Made by a program: the position numbers and the translations under genes. The notes below the pieces were generated by a model, which was given only the letters and a program-made list of their open reading frames with translations, had not been told where the DNA came from and did not search any database. From Pseudomonadota bacterium (GTDB taxonomy: Bacteria; Pseudomonadota; Gammaproteobacteria; Xanthomonadales; Rhodanobacteraceae), in the NCBI GenBank assembly GCA_021781345.1, contig JAJXWZ010000245.1:1-39075 (forward strand): a DNA stretch of 39,075 nt. Direction: 5' to 3'. This document shows, piece by piece, positions 9,681-19,270 of the stretch (the stretch's first letter is position 1; each line of letters starts with the position of its first letter).

Positions 9681-9705
9681 TTTCGATCGCGTGATCATCG
9701 AAAAT
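9681..9705. promoter_or_regulatory. Inverted repeat, possible operator
   Basis: TTTTCGAT-N9-ATCGAAAA, perfect 8-bp arms, about 85 bp upstream of the ltaE start. Confidence 0.35.
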
Positions 9706-9789
9706 CGCGAGTTGACGCCTTATTCCCGCCGCGCGCAAGGGCCACCTCGCGCGGCTGGATAGTCCCCACCGCTTGCGCACGCACGAGCC

Positions 9790-10812
9790 ATGATCGATCT
9801 CAGAAGCGATACCGTCACCCGCCCGACCCTCGCCATGCGCGACGCCATGGCTGCCGCCGAAGTCGGCGACGATGTCTATGGCGAGGATCCGACCGTCAAC
9901 GAGCTGGAAGCCTTGGCTGCCGGGATGCTCGGCATGGAAGCCGCGGTCTTTGTTTGCAGCGGGACCCAAAGCAACCTGATCGCATTGCTGAGCCACTGCC
10001 AAAGGGGAGACGAGTACATCGTCGGGCAGCAGGCGCACACCTACAAATACGAGGGAGGCGGTGCCGCGGTGCTGGGCGGCATCCAGCCGCAGCCGCTCGA
10101 TTTCAGGGCGGACGGCACCCTGGATCTGGAGCAAGTCGCCGCGGCGATCAAGCCGGACGACATCCACTTCGCGCATACCCGGCTGCTGTGCCTGGAAAAC
10201 ACGCAGGCGGGCAAGGTGCTGCCGCTCGCGTATTTGCAACGCGCGCGGGAATTCGTCGACGCGCACGGGCTGGGCCTGCACCTCGACGGCGCGCGCGCGT
10301 TCAATGCCGCCGTGAAACTCGGGCAGCCCATCACTGCCATCAGCCGTTATTTCGACACGGTTTCGATCTGCCTCTCGAAAGGGCTGGGCGCGCCGGTGGG
10401 CTCGCTGCTGTGCGGGCAACGGGACCTGATCCTGCGCGCTCGCCGCTGGCGCAAGGTGGTCGGTGGCGGGATGCGCCAGGCCGGCATCCTTGCCGCCGCA
10501 GGGATCGTCGCGCTGAAACACCACGTGCAACGACTGGCGGAAGACCATTCGACTGCGCACCGGCTCGCCGAAGGTCTGGCCGGGATCCCCGCCCTCGGCG
10601 TCGATCCCTCGTCCGTCGAGACCAACATGGTGTTCTGCTGGGTCGCCGACGCGGACATGCTTGCCTTGCAGCGGCACTTGAAAGCGCACGGCATCCTCGT
10701 CGGCACCGGCAACCCGCTGCGCCTCGTCACGCATCTGGACATCACGGCCGGCGACGTGGACAAGGCGGTCGCGGCCTTCGGCGACTATTTCGCGACCCGC
10801 CGGGAGGGTTGA
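9790..10812 (+). CDS. ltaE: Low-specificity L-threonine aldolase
   Basis: [40 protein letters not shown]...[20 protein letters not shown]...[12 protein letters not shown]...[14 protein letters not shown]. Confidence 0.95.
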   Translation: MIDLRSDTVTRPTLAMRDAMAAAEVGDDVYGEDPTVNELEALAAGMLGMEAAVFVCSGTQSNLIALLSHCQRGDEYIVGQQAHTYKYEGGGAAVLGGIQPQPLDFRADGTLDLEQVAAAIKPDDIHFAHTRLLCLENTQAGKVLPLAYLQRAREFVDAHGLGLHLDGARAFNAAVKLGQPITAISRYFDTVSICLSKGLGAPVGSLLCGQRDLILRARRWRKVVGGGMRQAGILAAAGIVALKHHVQRLAEDHSTAHRLAEGLAGIPALGVDPSSVETNMVFCWVADADMLALQRHLKAHGILVGTGNPLRLVTHLDITAGDVDKAVAAFGDYFATRREG

Positions 10813-10863
10813 AGCGTGTCCGCGCGGAGTGCGTGGTCAGCATCGATCCCGTCCACGGCCGGA

Positions 10864-11733
10864 TCACGCCTCGGTGGCATCCCACTCGAGCGTTCCGCGA
10901 ATCACGGTGTTGGTTCGGCCTCCGACCCAGATCCCGCCGCCGTCGATGCGGACGACGAGCTCGGCATCGTGGCCCACCTCGCGCCCCTGGCTGACAACGT
11001 ACCCGTGCGCGAAGGGTCCCGCCGGTTCGGCTTTCGCCAGGTAGGCCGCGATCAAGCCATTGGCGGCGCCGGACGCCGGATCCTCGGTGATTCCGACGCC
11101 CGCAGGAAAGGCACGCACCACCAACGCCGGTACGTTGGATACCTGGCGCGCGAAGGCACACAGCCCCATGCTGCCGGTCGCTAGCGCGAGCGCGCCGATG
11201 GCAGCATGGTCCGGGTTCCACGCCCGCAGCGCGGCTTCGTCGGCCACTTCCGTCAGCCACCATTTGCGTCCGCCTTCGACCAGCGCAGGCGGCAGTAGGC
11301 CCGCGCGGATCCCGCCCAGCGCAGCGGCCAGCAAAGGATGGGCCCCGAGCCCGGAAGCGACGATCCGTTCCGGCGGGGGCCGCAGCAACAGGCACCGCGA
11401 CGCGCCCTCACCCTCGACACGCATGGGCAATACGCCGGCGTTGCATTCCTGCCAGAGCAGGCCGTCGCGAGGCTGCGCCAAGCCGGATTCGAGCAGTGCG
11501 TGGGCACTGCCGATGCTGGGATGGCTGGCGAACGGAATTTCCTGGCGCGGCGTGAAGATGCGCACGCGATAGCTGGCTTCCGGCAGCGTCGGTGCGAGCA
11601 GGAACGTGGTTTCGACGAGATTGTTCCATCGCGCAAACCGCTGCATCGCCGTGCCGCTCCAGTGCAAGGCGTCGAGCACCACTCCGAGGTGGTTGCCACC
11701 ACCCGGGCGGGCGGCGAATACATCCAGGTGCAT
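10864..11733 (-). CDS. PhzF family isomerase
   Basis: MHLDVFAARPGGGNHLGVVLDA...ETTFLLAP...YRVRIFTPRQEIPFASHPSIGSAHALLE...EDPASGAANGLIAAYLA. Confidence 0.9.
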   Translation of the reverse strand: MHLDVFAARPGGGNHLGVVLDALHWSGTAMQRFARWNNLVETTFLLAPTLPEASYRVRIFTPRQEIPFASHPSIGSAHALLESGLAQPRDGLLWQECNAGVLPMRVEGEGASRCLLLRPPPERIVASGLGAHPLLAAALGGIRAGLLPPALVEGGRKWWLTEVADEAALRAWNPDHAAIGALALATGSMGLCAFARQVSNVPALVVRAFPAGVGITEDPASGAANGLIAAYLAKAEPAGPFAHGYVVSQGREVGHDAELVVRIDGGGIWVGGRTNTVIRGTLEWDATEA

Positions 11734-11900
11734 GTATCGGACGGCTGGCACGATGATCCCGCCTCGCGAAAAACCTGCAATGGTAACGGCGGCCGATGCA
11801 CCTCGTCGTGATGGCGTGCGTCCGCCCGGCACCGGATCCGGGATGTCAGGCCGGCGGATCGAAGAAGACCGGTGCGCGGGCAGGCCGGTCGCCGATCCTG

Positions 11901-12602
11901 TCAGCCGCGCAGCAACCGGCGTACCGCGGCGAGGTTGCGGCGGCTGATCTCGGGTTCCGCGTCGCTGCCCGCGACCAGCGCACGGGTCGTGCCGTCGGCG
12001 TCGCGGCGCAGTCCGAGCAGGCGTTCGACCGGTACCAGGCAGCCGCGATGCACGCGCACGAAGCGTCCGGGAAACGCTTCCTCGATGGCCTTGAGCGACA
12101 GCTCGGTCAACGCCTCGCCGGCGGCGCGATGCACGCTCACGTACTTGTCGTCGGCGCTCAGGTACAGGATTTCGTCGAGTGGCACCCGCAGCGGCGCGCC
12201 GTGCGCCTGCGCCGGCAGCATCGCCGCGGCGCCCGGCGCGCGACGGCGCAGTGCCTGCGCACGCGCCAGCGCCTCGTGAAGGCGCTCGCTGCGCACCGGC
12301 TTCAACAGATAATCGGCCGCGCGCAACTCATAGGCAGCCAACGCGTGTGCCTCGTACGCCGTGCAGAACACCAGTTGCGGCGGGTCCTGCAGCAGCGCCA
12401 GCCGCCGCGCCACGCCGATTCCGTCGAGGCCGGGCATCGCGATGTCCAGCAACAGCAGGTCCGGACGCTGCTGCGCGCACGCGGCCAGCGCCGCCTCGCC
12501 GTCGCCGACGCTTGCGACCACCTCGACGCCCTCGCATTCGCGCAGCATGGCCGCCAGTCGCGTACGCGCCAGAGGTTCATCGTCGGCGATCAGGACGCGC
12601 AC
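11901..12602 (-). CDS. LytTR-type response regulator
   Basis: MRVLIADDEPLARTRLAAML...LLLLDIAMPGLDGI...FCTAYEAHALAAYELRAADYLLKPV plus LytTR domain VHRGCLVPVERLLGLRRD. Confidence 0.94.
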   Translation of the reverse strand: MRVLIADDEPLARTRLAAMLRECEGVEVVASVGDGEAALAACAQQRPDLLLLDIAMPGLDGIGVARRLALLQDPPQLVFCTAYEAHALAAYELRAADYLLKPVRSERLHEALARAQALRRRAPGAAAMLPAQAHGAPLRVPLDEILYLSADDKYVSVHRAAGEALTELSLKAIEEAFPGRFVRVHRGCLVPVERLLGLRRDADGTTRALVAGSDAEPEISRRNLAAVRRLLRG

Positions 12603-13624
12603 GGCAGCCTCACGATCACGCGAAACACGTCGCCGTCGCGACGCGTTTCCAGCGCGCCGCGTTCACCGAAGTGGTAAGCGATGCGGCGGCGCACGCTGTC
12701 CAGCCCGTGTCCGCTGCGCCGTGGCGCCGCGGTATCCGGCAGCGGGTTGGCGATCTCGATCTCGACGGCGCCGGCGATGCGCCGGCCGGCGATGCGCAAG
12801 GTTCCACCCTCGCGGCGTGGCTGGATGCCGTGGTAGACGGCGTTCTCGACCAGCGGCTGCAGCAGCAGCGCGGGCATTTCGAGCCCGGCCGGCAGCTCGC
12901 CGAGATCCCGCTGCACCTCGAGGCGCCCCCCCAGGCGCAGTTGCTCGATCGCAAGGTAGCGGTCCATCAACCCGAGTTCCGCGCCGAGCGTGCTGGGCTT
13001 GTCATCGGCGCCGAGCGAAGCACGGAACAATTCGGAAAGATCCTCGACCGTGCGCTCGGCTGCATCCGGATCGACCCGTACCAGGGCCGCAACCGTGTTC
13101 ATGCTGTTGTAGAGGAAGTGCGGCCGGATGCGCGCCTGCAGGGCATCGAACTGCGCGCGTGCCACTGCGGCGAGCCGTGCCCGCCATTCCGCGAGTACGT
13201 AGAAGTAGCGCAACAGGGCGGCCCCCAGCAGCGCGGTGAGGATCGTGTTGTCGAGCACGAAGCGCAGGCCCGACGCAGGCGTCAGCGCCGTGCCGAGCGC
13301 GTGGTCCAGCCGCGCAACGATCGCGCTTGCCAACGCGACCAGCCCGACCAGCGCGGCCCACGCGAGCGGCCAGGCGAAGGCGCGCGGCCAGCGGACCAGC
13401 AACGGCGACAGGCGGCACAACAGGAGCGATGCCAGCAACGCCAGCCACACCACGAACGCGGTCGCGGTCGCGAAACCCCGCCAATCCATGCGCGCGTCGG
13501 GTGCCAGCGCATCGATCACGACCACCAGTTCGGCGACCACGACCAGCGTGAACACCGAGGCCGCGCTGCAAAAATCCGGCAGCACGGCGACGTCGGGCTT
13601 GCGGGTTCCGTGGTTGTCCGCCAT
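12590..13624 (-). CDS. LytS/AlgZ-type sensor histidine kinase
   Basis: TM N-terminus; RIRPHFLYNSMNTVAALVRVDPDAAERTVEDLSELFRASL (His_kinase motif); overlaps the response regulator by 13 nt. Confidence 0.93.
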   Translation of the reverse strand: MADNHGTRKPDVAVLPDFCSAASVFTLVVVAELVVVIDALAPDARMDWRGFATATAFVVWLALLASLLLCRLSPLLVRWPRAFAWPLAWAALVGLVALASAIVARLDHALGTALTPASGLRFVLDNTILTALLGAALLRYFYVLAEWRARLAAVARAQFDALQARIRPHFLYNSMNTVAALVRVDPDAAERTVEDLSELFRASLGADDKPSTLGAELGLMDRYLAIEQLRLGGRLEVQRDLGELPAGLEMPALLLQPLVENAVYHGIQPRREGGTLRIAGRRIAGAVEIEIANPLPDTAAPRRSGHGLDSVRRRIAYHFGERGALETRRDGDVFRVIVRLPCAS

Positions 13625-13646
13625 GGCGGACAGTATGCCTCAGCGC

Positions 13647-14312
13647 TCAGCCTGCAAAGCGTTCCGTCAGGAAGTCGCCGAGGTCCGCGATCTCCTGGGG
13701 ACACACCTGGTGGGCCATTGGGTAACTGTGCCAGGCGACGGCGTGGCCCCACGCGCGCAGGCCATCGCGCGAGCGCTCGCCCAAGTACTGCGGCACCACC
13801 GGATCGAAGGCGCCATGGCCCATGAAGATCGGCGTCGCGGCATTCGCGGGATCGCGCTCCGCGACGGTACTGTCGGCGATCGGCAGGTAGGTGGACAACG
13901 CCACGATGGCCGACAACGTGTGTGCGTGGCGCAAGCCCGCTGCCAGCGCGATCGCACCGCCCTGCGAGAAGCCGGTCAATACGATGTTCGACGCCGGAAC
14001 TCCGCGTCCGGTTTCACGTTCGACAAGCAATTCCACCGCGTCGATCGATGCGCGGATGCCGGCTTCGTCCTGCTTCTGCGACAGGTCGAACCCGGCGATG
14101 TCGTACCACGCGCGCATCGGCAGCCCGCCGTTCAAGGTGATCGGCCGAACCGGCGCGTGCGGGAAGACGAAACGCAGCGGCGGCCAGCCTCGCCGTAGCA
14201 ATTGCGGCACGATCGGCTCGAAATCGTGGCCGTCGGCGCCCAGGCCATGCAACCACAGGATCGCGTGCTGCGGCTCGGGGGCAGTCTCGATTTCAACGCA
14301 ATCCAGCGTCAC
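13647..14312 (-). CDS. Carboxylesterase / phospholipase family
   Basis: HAILWLHGLGADGHDFEPIVPQL...FVFPHAPVRPITLNGGLPMRAWYDI...VLTGFSQGGAIAL. Confidence 0.92.
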   Translation of the reverse strand: MTLDCVEIETAPEPQHAILWLHGLGADGHDFEPIVPQLLRRGWPPLRFVFPHAPVRPITLNGGLPMRAWYDIAGFDLSQKQDEAGIRASIDAVELLVERETGRGVPASNIVLTGFSQGGAIALAAGLRHAHTLSAIVALSTYLPIADSTVAERDPANAATPIFMGHGAFDPVVPQYLGERSRDGLRAWGHAVAWHSYPMAHQVCPQEIADLGDFLTERFAG

Positions 14313-16519
14313 CTGGTGGATCCCCCGGAAGCGTGCGGCAAGCCCAGCTCCTGCGCAAAGAACGCCATCGCCGCCGCCGCGTTGCCGACCCGCTGGCTGA
14401 ACGAAGCAGTGACACCGTGCCCTTCGTCCATGCGCGTCAGCAGCAACACCGGATCACTGGACGTGGTTGCCGCCTGCAAGGCGGCCGCGAACTTGCGCGA
14501 CTGCCACGGCGCCACGCGCGGATCGTTGACGCCGGTGATCAGCAACACCGCGGGGTAAGCCGTGTGCGGCTTGACGTTTTGCAGCGGGGAATACGCCCGC
14601 AGCCATTCGAAATCCGGTTTCTTCGTGACCGTGCCGTATTCGCTGACGTTGTACTGGCCATTGGGCCACAGCTCCGCGCGCAGCATGTCATAGATGCCGA
14701 CCAGCGACACCACCGCGCGATAGTCGGAGGGATGCTGGGTCAGCGCCGCACCCATCAGCAGGCCGCCGTTCGAACCGCCGAGGATGCCAAGGTGCGCGGG
14801 ATTGGTCCAGTGATGTTGCACCAGAGCTTGCGCAGCCGCGTGGAAGTCGTCGAAGCCGTTCTGCTTCTTCGCGAGCATGCCGTCGGCGTGCCAGCCTTCG
14901 CCATATTCCCCGCCTCCGCGGATGTTGGCGACCGCGTATACGCCACCGCGTTCCAGCCATGCCAGGGTGGAGCCCAGGAAACGCGGCGCGGTGCAAATCC
15001 CGAAGCCGCCGTAACCGTACAGGATCGTCGGCCGCTTGCCATCCGGCGTCACGCCCTTCATGGCGATTACAGTAACCGGCACCCTGGTGCCGTCCTTGGA
15101 GATCGCATCGAGCCGGTAGGTGACGACGTTTGCGTAGTCGCTGGCCGCCGGCTTGACCTCAAAGACTGTTTTCACGCTACCGTTGCCGGCGTCGTATTCG
15201 GTCCAGCGCGAGGGAACGATCCAACCCGAATAGCTGATCAGTGCGTGCGGCGAAAGCGCGCTGCTGGCGATCGTGCCCACGCCGATGCCGCGCTTCGGCA
15301 AAGGCACCGTGCGCACGAATTCGCCGGTGCCCGAATACTGCTGAACCCGCCAATCCGGACCACTCACCTCGGTAATCAGGAAGCCCCCCTTGACCGGCGC
15401 GACCGAATGCATCGCCCAGTCGCCCTCGGACACCAGTTGCTGCACGTGACCGTCGGCATCCAGCGCCAGCAACTTGCCGCGCGGTGCATCCTGGTAGGCG
15501 ATCACGAGCAACCGGTCACCATCCCAGGCTGCGCCCAGGTTGACTTCGGAGGCCGCACGCACGTCAGCCTCGGTGCCGAGCGCGAGCTCCCATCGCCCGT
15601 CGCCGTTTCGCAGGTACACCGCGTCGGGCGCCCCGTCGCCGTCATGCAGCAGCGCAGCGGCGTGCTGCCCGTCGCCCGAACCGAGCAAGGTGTATTCGGC
15701 AACTTTCGATAATCCCTCGCCAAACGCGAGGGTGTCCGTGCTGGCCCGCGTACCGAGCGCGTGGTGGAAAAGCGCGGCATCGAATTGCGAAACGCTGGCC
15801 GATGTGCCCCCCGTTGTCGGCAGACGCACGTAGGTGACGCCCTTGTCGTCCGCGTCCCAGACCAGCGCCTGCGGCGTCGTGCCTCCGCCTGCGCGGGGCA
15901 GCGCGTCAGCCAGAGTGTTTCCGCTCGCCACGTCCACGAAACGGATGGTGGTCTCCTCGTTGCCACCCTCGGCGGTGCCGTAGGCCACGTACTTGCCATC
16001 GGGCGACGGCCAGTAATCCGTGATCGCGATACGGCCCTGCGCGGCGTTGGGATCGACCAAGACCTTCGCCTTGCCACCCGGCCACGCCTGTGCGACCAGC
16101 ACCGCTTGCGGCTGCGGCGGCGTCTGGCGCAGATAGAAGAGGGTTCCACCGGCGATCTTGGGGCTCGATTGCTGCGTCGAGGTCAACGCCAACTCGCCGA
16201 CGCGCTTTGCGATCGCCTTGGCATCCGGGAACCCATCCATGACCTTTTCTGTGTAGGCGTTCTGCGCCGCGATCCACCGTTTCACCACCGGTGCGTTCGC
16301 GTCCTCCAGCCAGCGGTAGGGATCGCGCATCACGGTGCCGAAATACGTCTCGGTGACATCGTGTTCCGGGGTGGGCGGCGGCATCGCGGCAACCTCGTGG
16401 CGTGTGTCGATCAAGGCATGGTGCAGTCCGGCGCTGGTACCCGGCCCGGGCGTCTGCGCACATGCAAGGCCCGGCAACAAGGCAAATGCGAAACCTGCAA
16501 TCACGGGAACACGGAACAT
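14309..16519 (-). CDS. Secreted prolyl oligopeptidase family S9 peptidase
   Basis: Signal MFRVPVIAGFAFALLPGLACAQ; VTETYFGTVMRDPYRWLED...ILGGSNGGLLMGAALTQHP...; 4-nt overlap with the downstream esterase start. Confidence 0.93.
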   Translation of the reverse strand: MFRVPVIAGFAFALLPGLACAQTPGPGTSAGLHHALIDTRHEVAAMPPPTPEHDVTETYFGTVMRDPYRWLEDANAPVVKRWIAAQNAYTEKVMDGFPDAKAIAKRVGELALTSTQQSSPKIAGGTLFYLRQTPPQPQAVLVAQAWPGGKAKVLVDPNAAQGRIAITDYWPSPDGKYVAYGTAEGGNEETTIRFVDVASGNTLADALPRAGGGTTPQALVWDADDKGVTYVRLPTTGGTSASVSQFDAALFHHALGTRASTDTLAFGEGLSKVAEYTLLGSGDGQHAAALLHDGDGAPDAVYLRNGDGRWELALGTEADVRAASEVNLGAAWDGDRLLVIAYQDAPRGKLLALDADGHVQQLVSEGDWAMHSVAPVKGGFLITEVSGPDWRVQQYSGTGEFVRTVPLPKRGIGVGTIASSALSPHALISYSGWIVPSRWTEYDAGNGSVKTVFEVKPAASDYANVVTYRLDAISKDGTRVPVTVIAMKGVTPDGKRPTILYGYGGFGICTAPRFLGSTLAWLERGGVYAVANIRGGGEYGEGWHADGMLAKKQNGFDDFHAAAQALVQHHWTNPAHLGILGGSNGGLLMGAALTQHPSDYRAVVSLVGIYDMLRAELWPNGQYNVSEYGTVTKKPDFEWLRAYSPLQNVKPHTAYPAVLLITGVNDPRVAPWQSRKFAAALQAATTSSDPVLLLTRMDEGHGVTASFSQRVGNAAAAMAFFAQELGLPHASGGSTR

Positions 16520-16660
16520 GGCAAGGCTCCGGACGGGAAGTGCGGCATACCGGCAGGGTAGCGCCGGTTCGGTCGCCGCGCACGCGACCGGGACTTCCGG
16601 CGCTTGCGCGTGAAGAACGCGCGTGGCTACGCTCGGGGCCTTTCGCCTGGGGCCCAATCC

Positions 16661-19147
16661 ATGAATCGCATTGTCGTCGCCGGTCTGGCCGGCCTGCTGG
16701 TCAGCGCGGGTGCGCTGGCCGCCGCACCGCAAGGCGCGTCGCCTGCCACCGCCACGAACGCGGGGCGGAAGATCAGCCTTGAACAGATCATGGCCAATCC
16801 GGACTGGATCGGCCCGCCGGTCGAGGATGCGTACTGGAGCGTGGACGGTCGCGACATCTACTTCAAGCTCAAGCGCAAGGGGTCGTCGATCCGCGACTTG
16901 TACCGTGTCCTGGCCACGGGTGGCACGCCCGCGAAATTGTCCGATGCGCAACTTGCCGATGCGAACGGCCCGGCCGTGTTCGACCGGGCGCGCGACCGTG
17001 CCGCTTACTTGCTGCACGGCGACGTATTCGTGCGCGACGCCGCGACCGGCGCGACGCGCCAGATCACGCGGGATGCCGCGAACAAGCGCGGCCTGCAAAT
17101 CTCCGCCGACGGCCGGCTGGTGAGCTGGAGCGAGAACAACGACTGGTACGTGTGGAACGCGGCGACAGGCATGCTCGCGCCGGCCGCGGCGCTCAAGGCC
17201 GAGAGCGACCCGGCGGATACCAAGCCCGACCAGATGGAACGGTTGCAGCTCCGCCTGTTCTCGACCCTGCGCGGCATCAAGACCGACAAGCAGGCGGTGC
17301 GCGAACGCGACGCCCAGCTCGAGCGGGAAGACCCGGCGCGCGTGCAGGCGCCGTTTTACCTCGGCGACAAGGTGCGGGTCGTGGCGACTTCGCTGTCGCC
17401 GGACGCACGCTGGATGCTGGTGGTGACCGTCCCGAAGTCCTGGCAGCCCGGCAAGCGTCCGGACGTGATCCATTACGTCAACGATTCCGGGTACCCGGAA
17501 GCCGAGCCCGTGCGCACCTACGTCGGCCGCAACAATCCGGCGCCGCAGTCGCTGATGCTGCTGGACCTCAAGGCCCACCAGCAATATCCGCTGTCGGTGG
17601 ATGGCCTGCCGGGCATCCATGATGACCCCTTGCACGCCTTGCGCGTGAGTCGCATCGCGCAGTTGAAGAAGGAAGGCCACGATGACGAGGCTGCCGCATT
17701 GGCGGCGCCCAAGACGCGCCCGGTGTCGGTCAATTTCATTCCGTTCGGCAACAGCTACGGTCCCGCGATCGTCTGGACCCCGGACGGCAGCGAGGTTGCC
17801 GTCGAACTGGTCGCCAACGACCACAAGGACCGCTGGATCGAGACCGTCGACTTCGCGAACCACAAGCTCGTCGACCAGAACCGACTGACCGACCATGCCT
17901 GGATCAACTGGAGCTTCAACGAACTCGGCTGGTTGCCCGATGACCACACCCTGTGGTTCGACTCCGAGGCCAGCGGGTGGTCGCGGCTGTACGTGAAACC
18001 GCTGGACGGCGCGGCGCGCGCGCTAACGGGCACCGGCTACGAGGTTTCCGATCCGGTCGTCTCGCCCGACGGCAAGTGGTTCTATCTGCTGGCCAACAAG
18101 CAGGCGCCCTACGACTACGACGTGTACCGGTTGCCGACCCGCGGTGGCAGCCTGGAGCAAGTCACGCACTATCGCGGCCTGGCGTGCTTCGAGTGCAGCA
18201 CGCCGTTCGTGCTGTCTCCCGATGGCGGCAAGCTTGCGATCCTGCACTCGACGCCGTACATCCCGCCGCAGCTCGCGGTGGTCGACAGCGACGGCGCCCA
18301 TGCGCGCGACCTCACGGACACGCGCACGCCGCAATACAAGGCGATGCATTGGGTGGAGCCGCGATTCGTCAAGGTGCCGAGCAGCCACGGCCATTTCGGC
18401 ATCTGGGCCAAGTATTACCAGCCGGCCGGCTACGACACTTCGCACAAGCACCCCGCGGTGCTGTTCGTACACGGCGCAGGCTACCTGCAGGACGTGACCC
18501 GGAGCTGGTCGTACTACTTCCGCGAGCAGATGTTCGACAACCTGCTGATGCAGGAAGGCTACGTGGTGCTGGACATGGATTACCGCGCCTCGGCCGGCTA
18601 CGGCCGCGACTGGCGCGACGCGATCTACCGCGATATGGGCCATCCGGAATTGCAGGACCTGCTGGACGGCAAGGCGTGGCTGGTCAAGAACCACGACGTC
18701 GACCCGAGGCGCGTGGGCATCTACGGCGGTTCCTACGGCGGCTTCATGACCGAGATGGCGATCCTGCGCGCGCCGGGCCAGTTTGCCGCGGGCGCAGCCC
18801 AGCGGCCGCCCGCCGACTGGACCAGCTACAACGACGGCTACACCTCGGACATCCTCAACACGCCGCAACTCGATCCCGGTGCCTACAAGATTTCCTCGCC
18901 CATCGAATATGCGAAGGACCTGCAGGACCCGTTGCTGATCAACCACGGCCTGATCGACAACAACGTGATGCCGGGCGACTCGATCCGCCTCTACCAGCGC
19001 TTCATCGAGCTGCACAAGAAGAATTTCTGGATCTCCGTGTACCCGATGGAGCGCCACGATTTCGAGCACGCCGACGACTGGTACGACGAGTACCGCCGCA
19101 TCCACGAGTTGTTCACGCGCTACGTGTTGCACGGCGACGGCCACTGA
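16661..19147 (+). CDS. Secreted S9 family peptidase (DPP/acylaminoacyl type)
   Basis: Signal MNRIVVAGLAGLLVSAGALAA; beta-propeller N-domain; GIYGGSYGGFMTEMAIL; HGLIDNNVMPGDS; MERHDFEHADDW. Confidence 0.92.
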   Translation: MNRIVVAGLAGLLVSAGALAAAPQGASPATATNAGRKISLEQIMANPDWIGPPVEDAYWSVDGRDIYFKLKRKGSSIRDLYRVLATGGTPAKLSDAQLADANGPAVFDRARDRAAYLLHGDVFVRDAATGATRQITRDAANKRGLQISADGRLVSWSENNDWYVWNAATGMLAPAAALKAESDPADTKPDQMERLQLRLFSTLRGIKTDKQAVRERDAQLEREDPARVQAPFYLGDKVRVVATSLSPDARWMLVVTVPKSWQPGKRPDVIHYVNDSGYPEAEPVRTYVGRNNPAPQSLMLLDLKAHQQYPLSVDGLPGIHDDPLHALRVSRIAQLKKEGHDDEAAALAAPKTRPVSVNFIPFGNSYGPAIVWTPDGSEVAVELVANDHKDRWIETVDFANHKLVDQNRLTDHAWINWSFNELGWLPDDHTLWFDSEASGWSRLYVKPLDGAARALTGTGYEVSDPVVSPDGKWFYLLANKQAPYDYDVYRLPTRGGSLEQVTHYRGLACFECSTPFVLSPDGGKLAILHSTPYIPPQLAVVDSDGAHARDLTDTRTPQYKAMHWVEPRFVKVPSSHGHFGIWAKYYQPAGYDTSHKHPAVLFVHGAGYLQDVTRSWSYYFREQMFDNLLMQEGYVVLDMDYRASAGYGRDWRDAIYRDMGHPELQDLLDGKAWLVKNHDVDPRRVGIYGGSYGGFMTEMAILRAPGQFAAGAAQRPPADWTSYNDGYTSDILNTPQLDPGAYKISSPIEYAKDLQDPLLINHGLIDNNVMPGDSIRLYQRFIELHKKNFWISVYPMERHDFEHADDWYDEYRRIHELFTRYVLHGDGH

Positions 19148-19166
19148 TACATGCGGCGATGACGGC

Positions 19167-19192
19167 AACGGGGCGCCTGTTGGCGCCCCGTT
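19167..19192 (+). terminator. Strong intrinsic-type hairpin
   Basis: AACGGGGCGCC-tgtt-GGCGCCCCGTT, perfect 11-bp stem, 19 nt after the stop of the S9 gene. Confidence 0.75.
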
Positions 19193-19270
19193 CCGTTTCA
19201 TGACGACACGCACTTGGTGCCAGCCACAGCTTGGGTGTACCGTCGCCAGATTGCCACCCAAGGATGCACC

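Noticed and set aside
12179-13825. 548-aa forward ORF
   Set aside because: Antisense to the LytTR regulator and histidine kinase genes, both with full family motifs; Arg/Ala/Pro-rich shadow frame.
14309-17947. 1212-aa reverse-strand ORF
   Set aside because: Only 14309-16519 is the S9 peptidase with a clear signal peptide at 16519. The upstream extension runs antisense through the start of the forward S9 gene (16661 onward) and has low-complexity translation typical of high-GC shadow frames.
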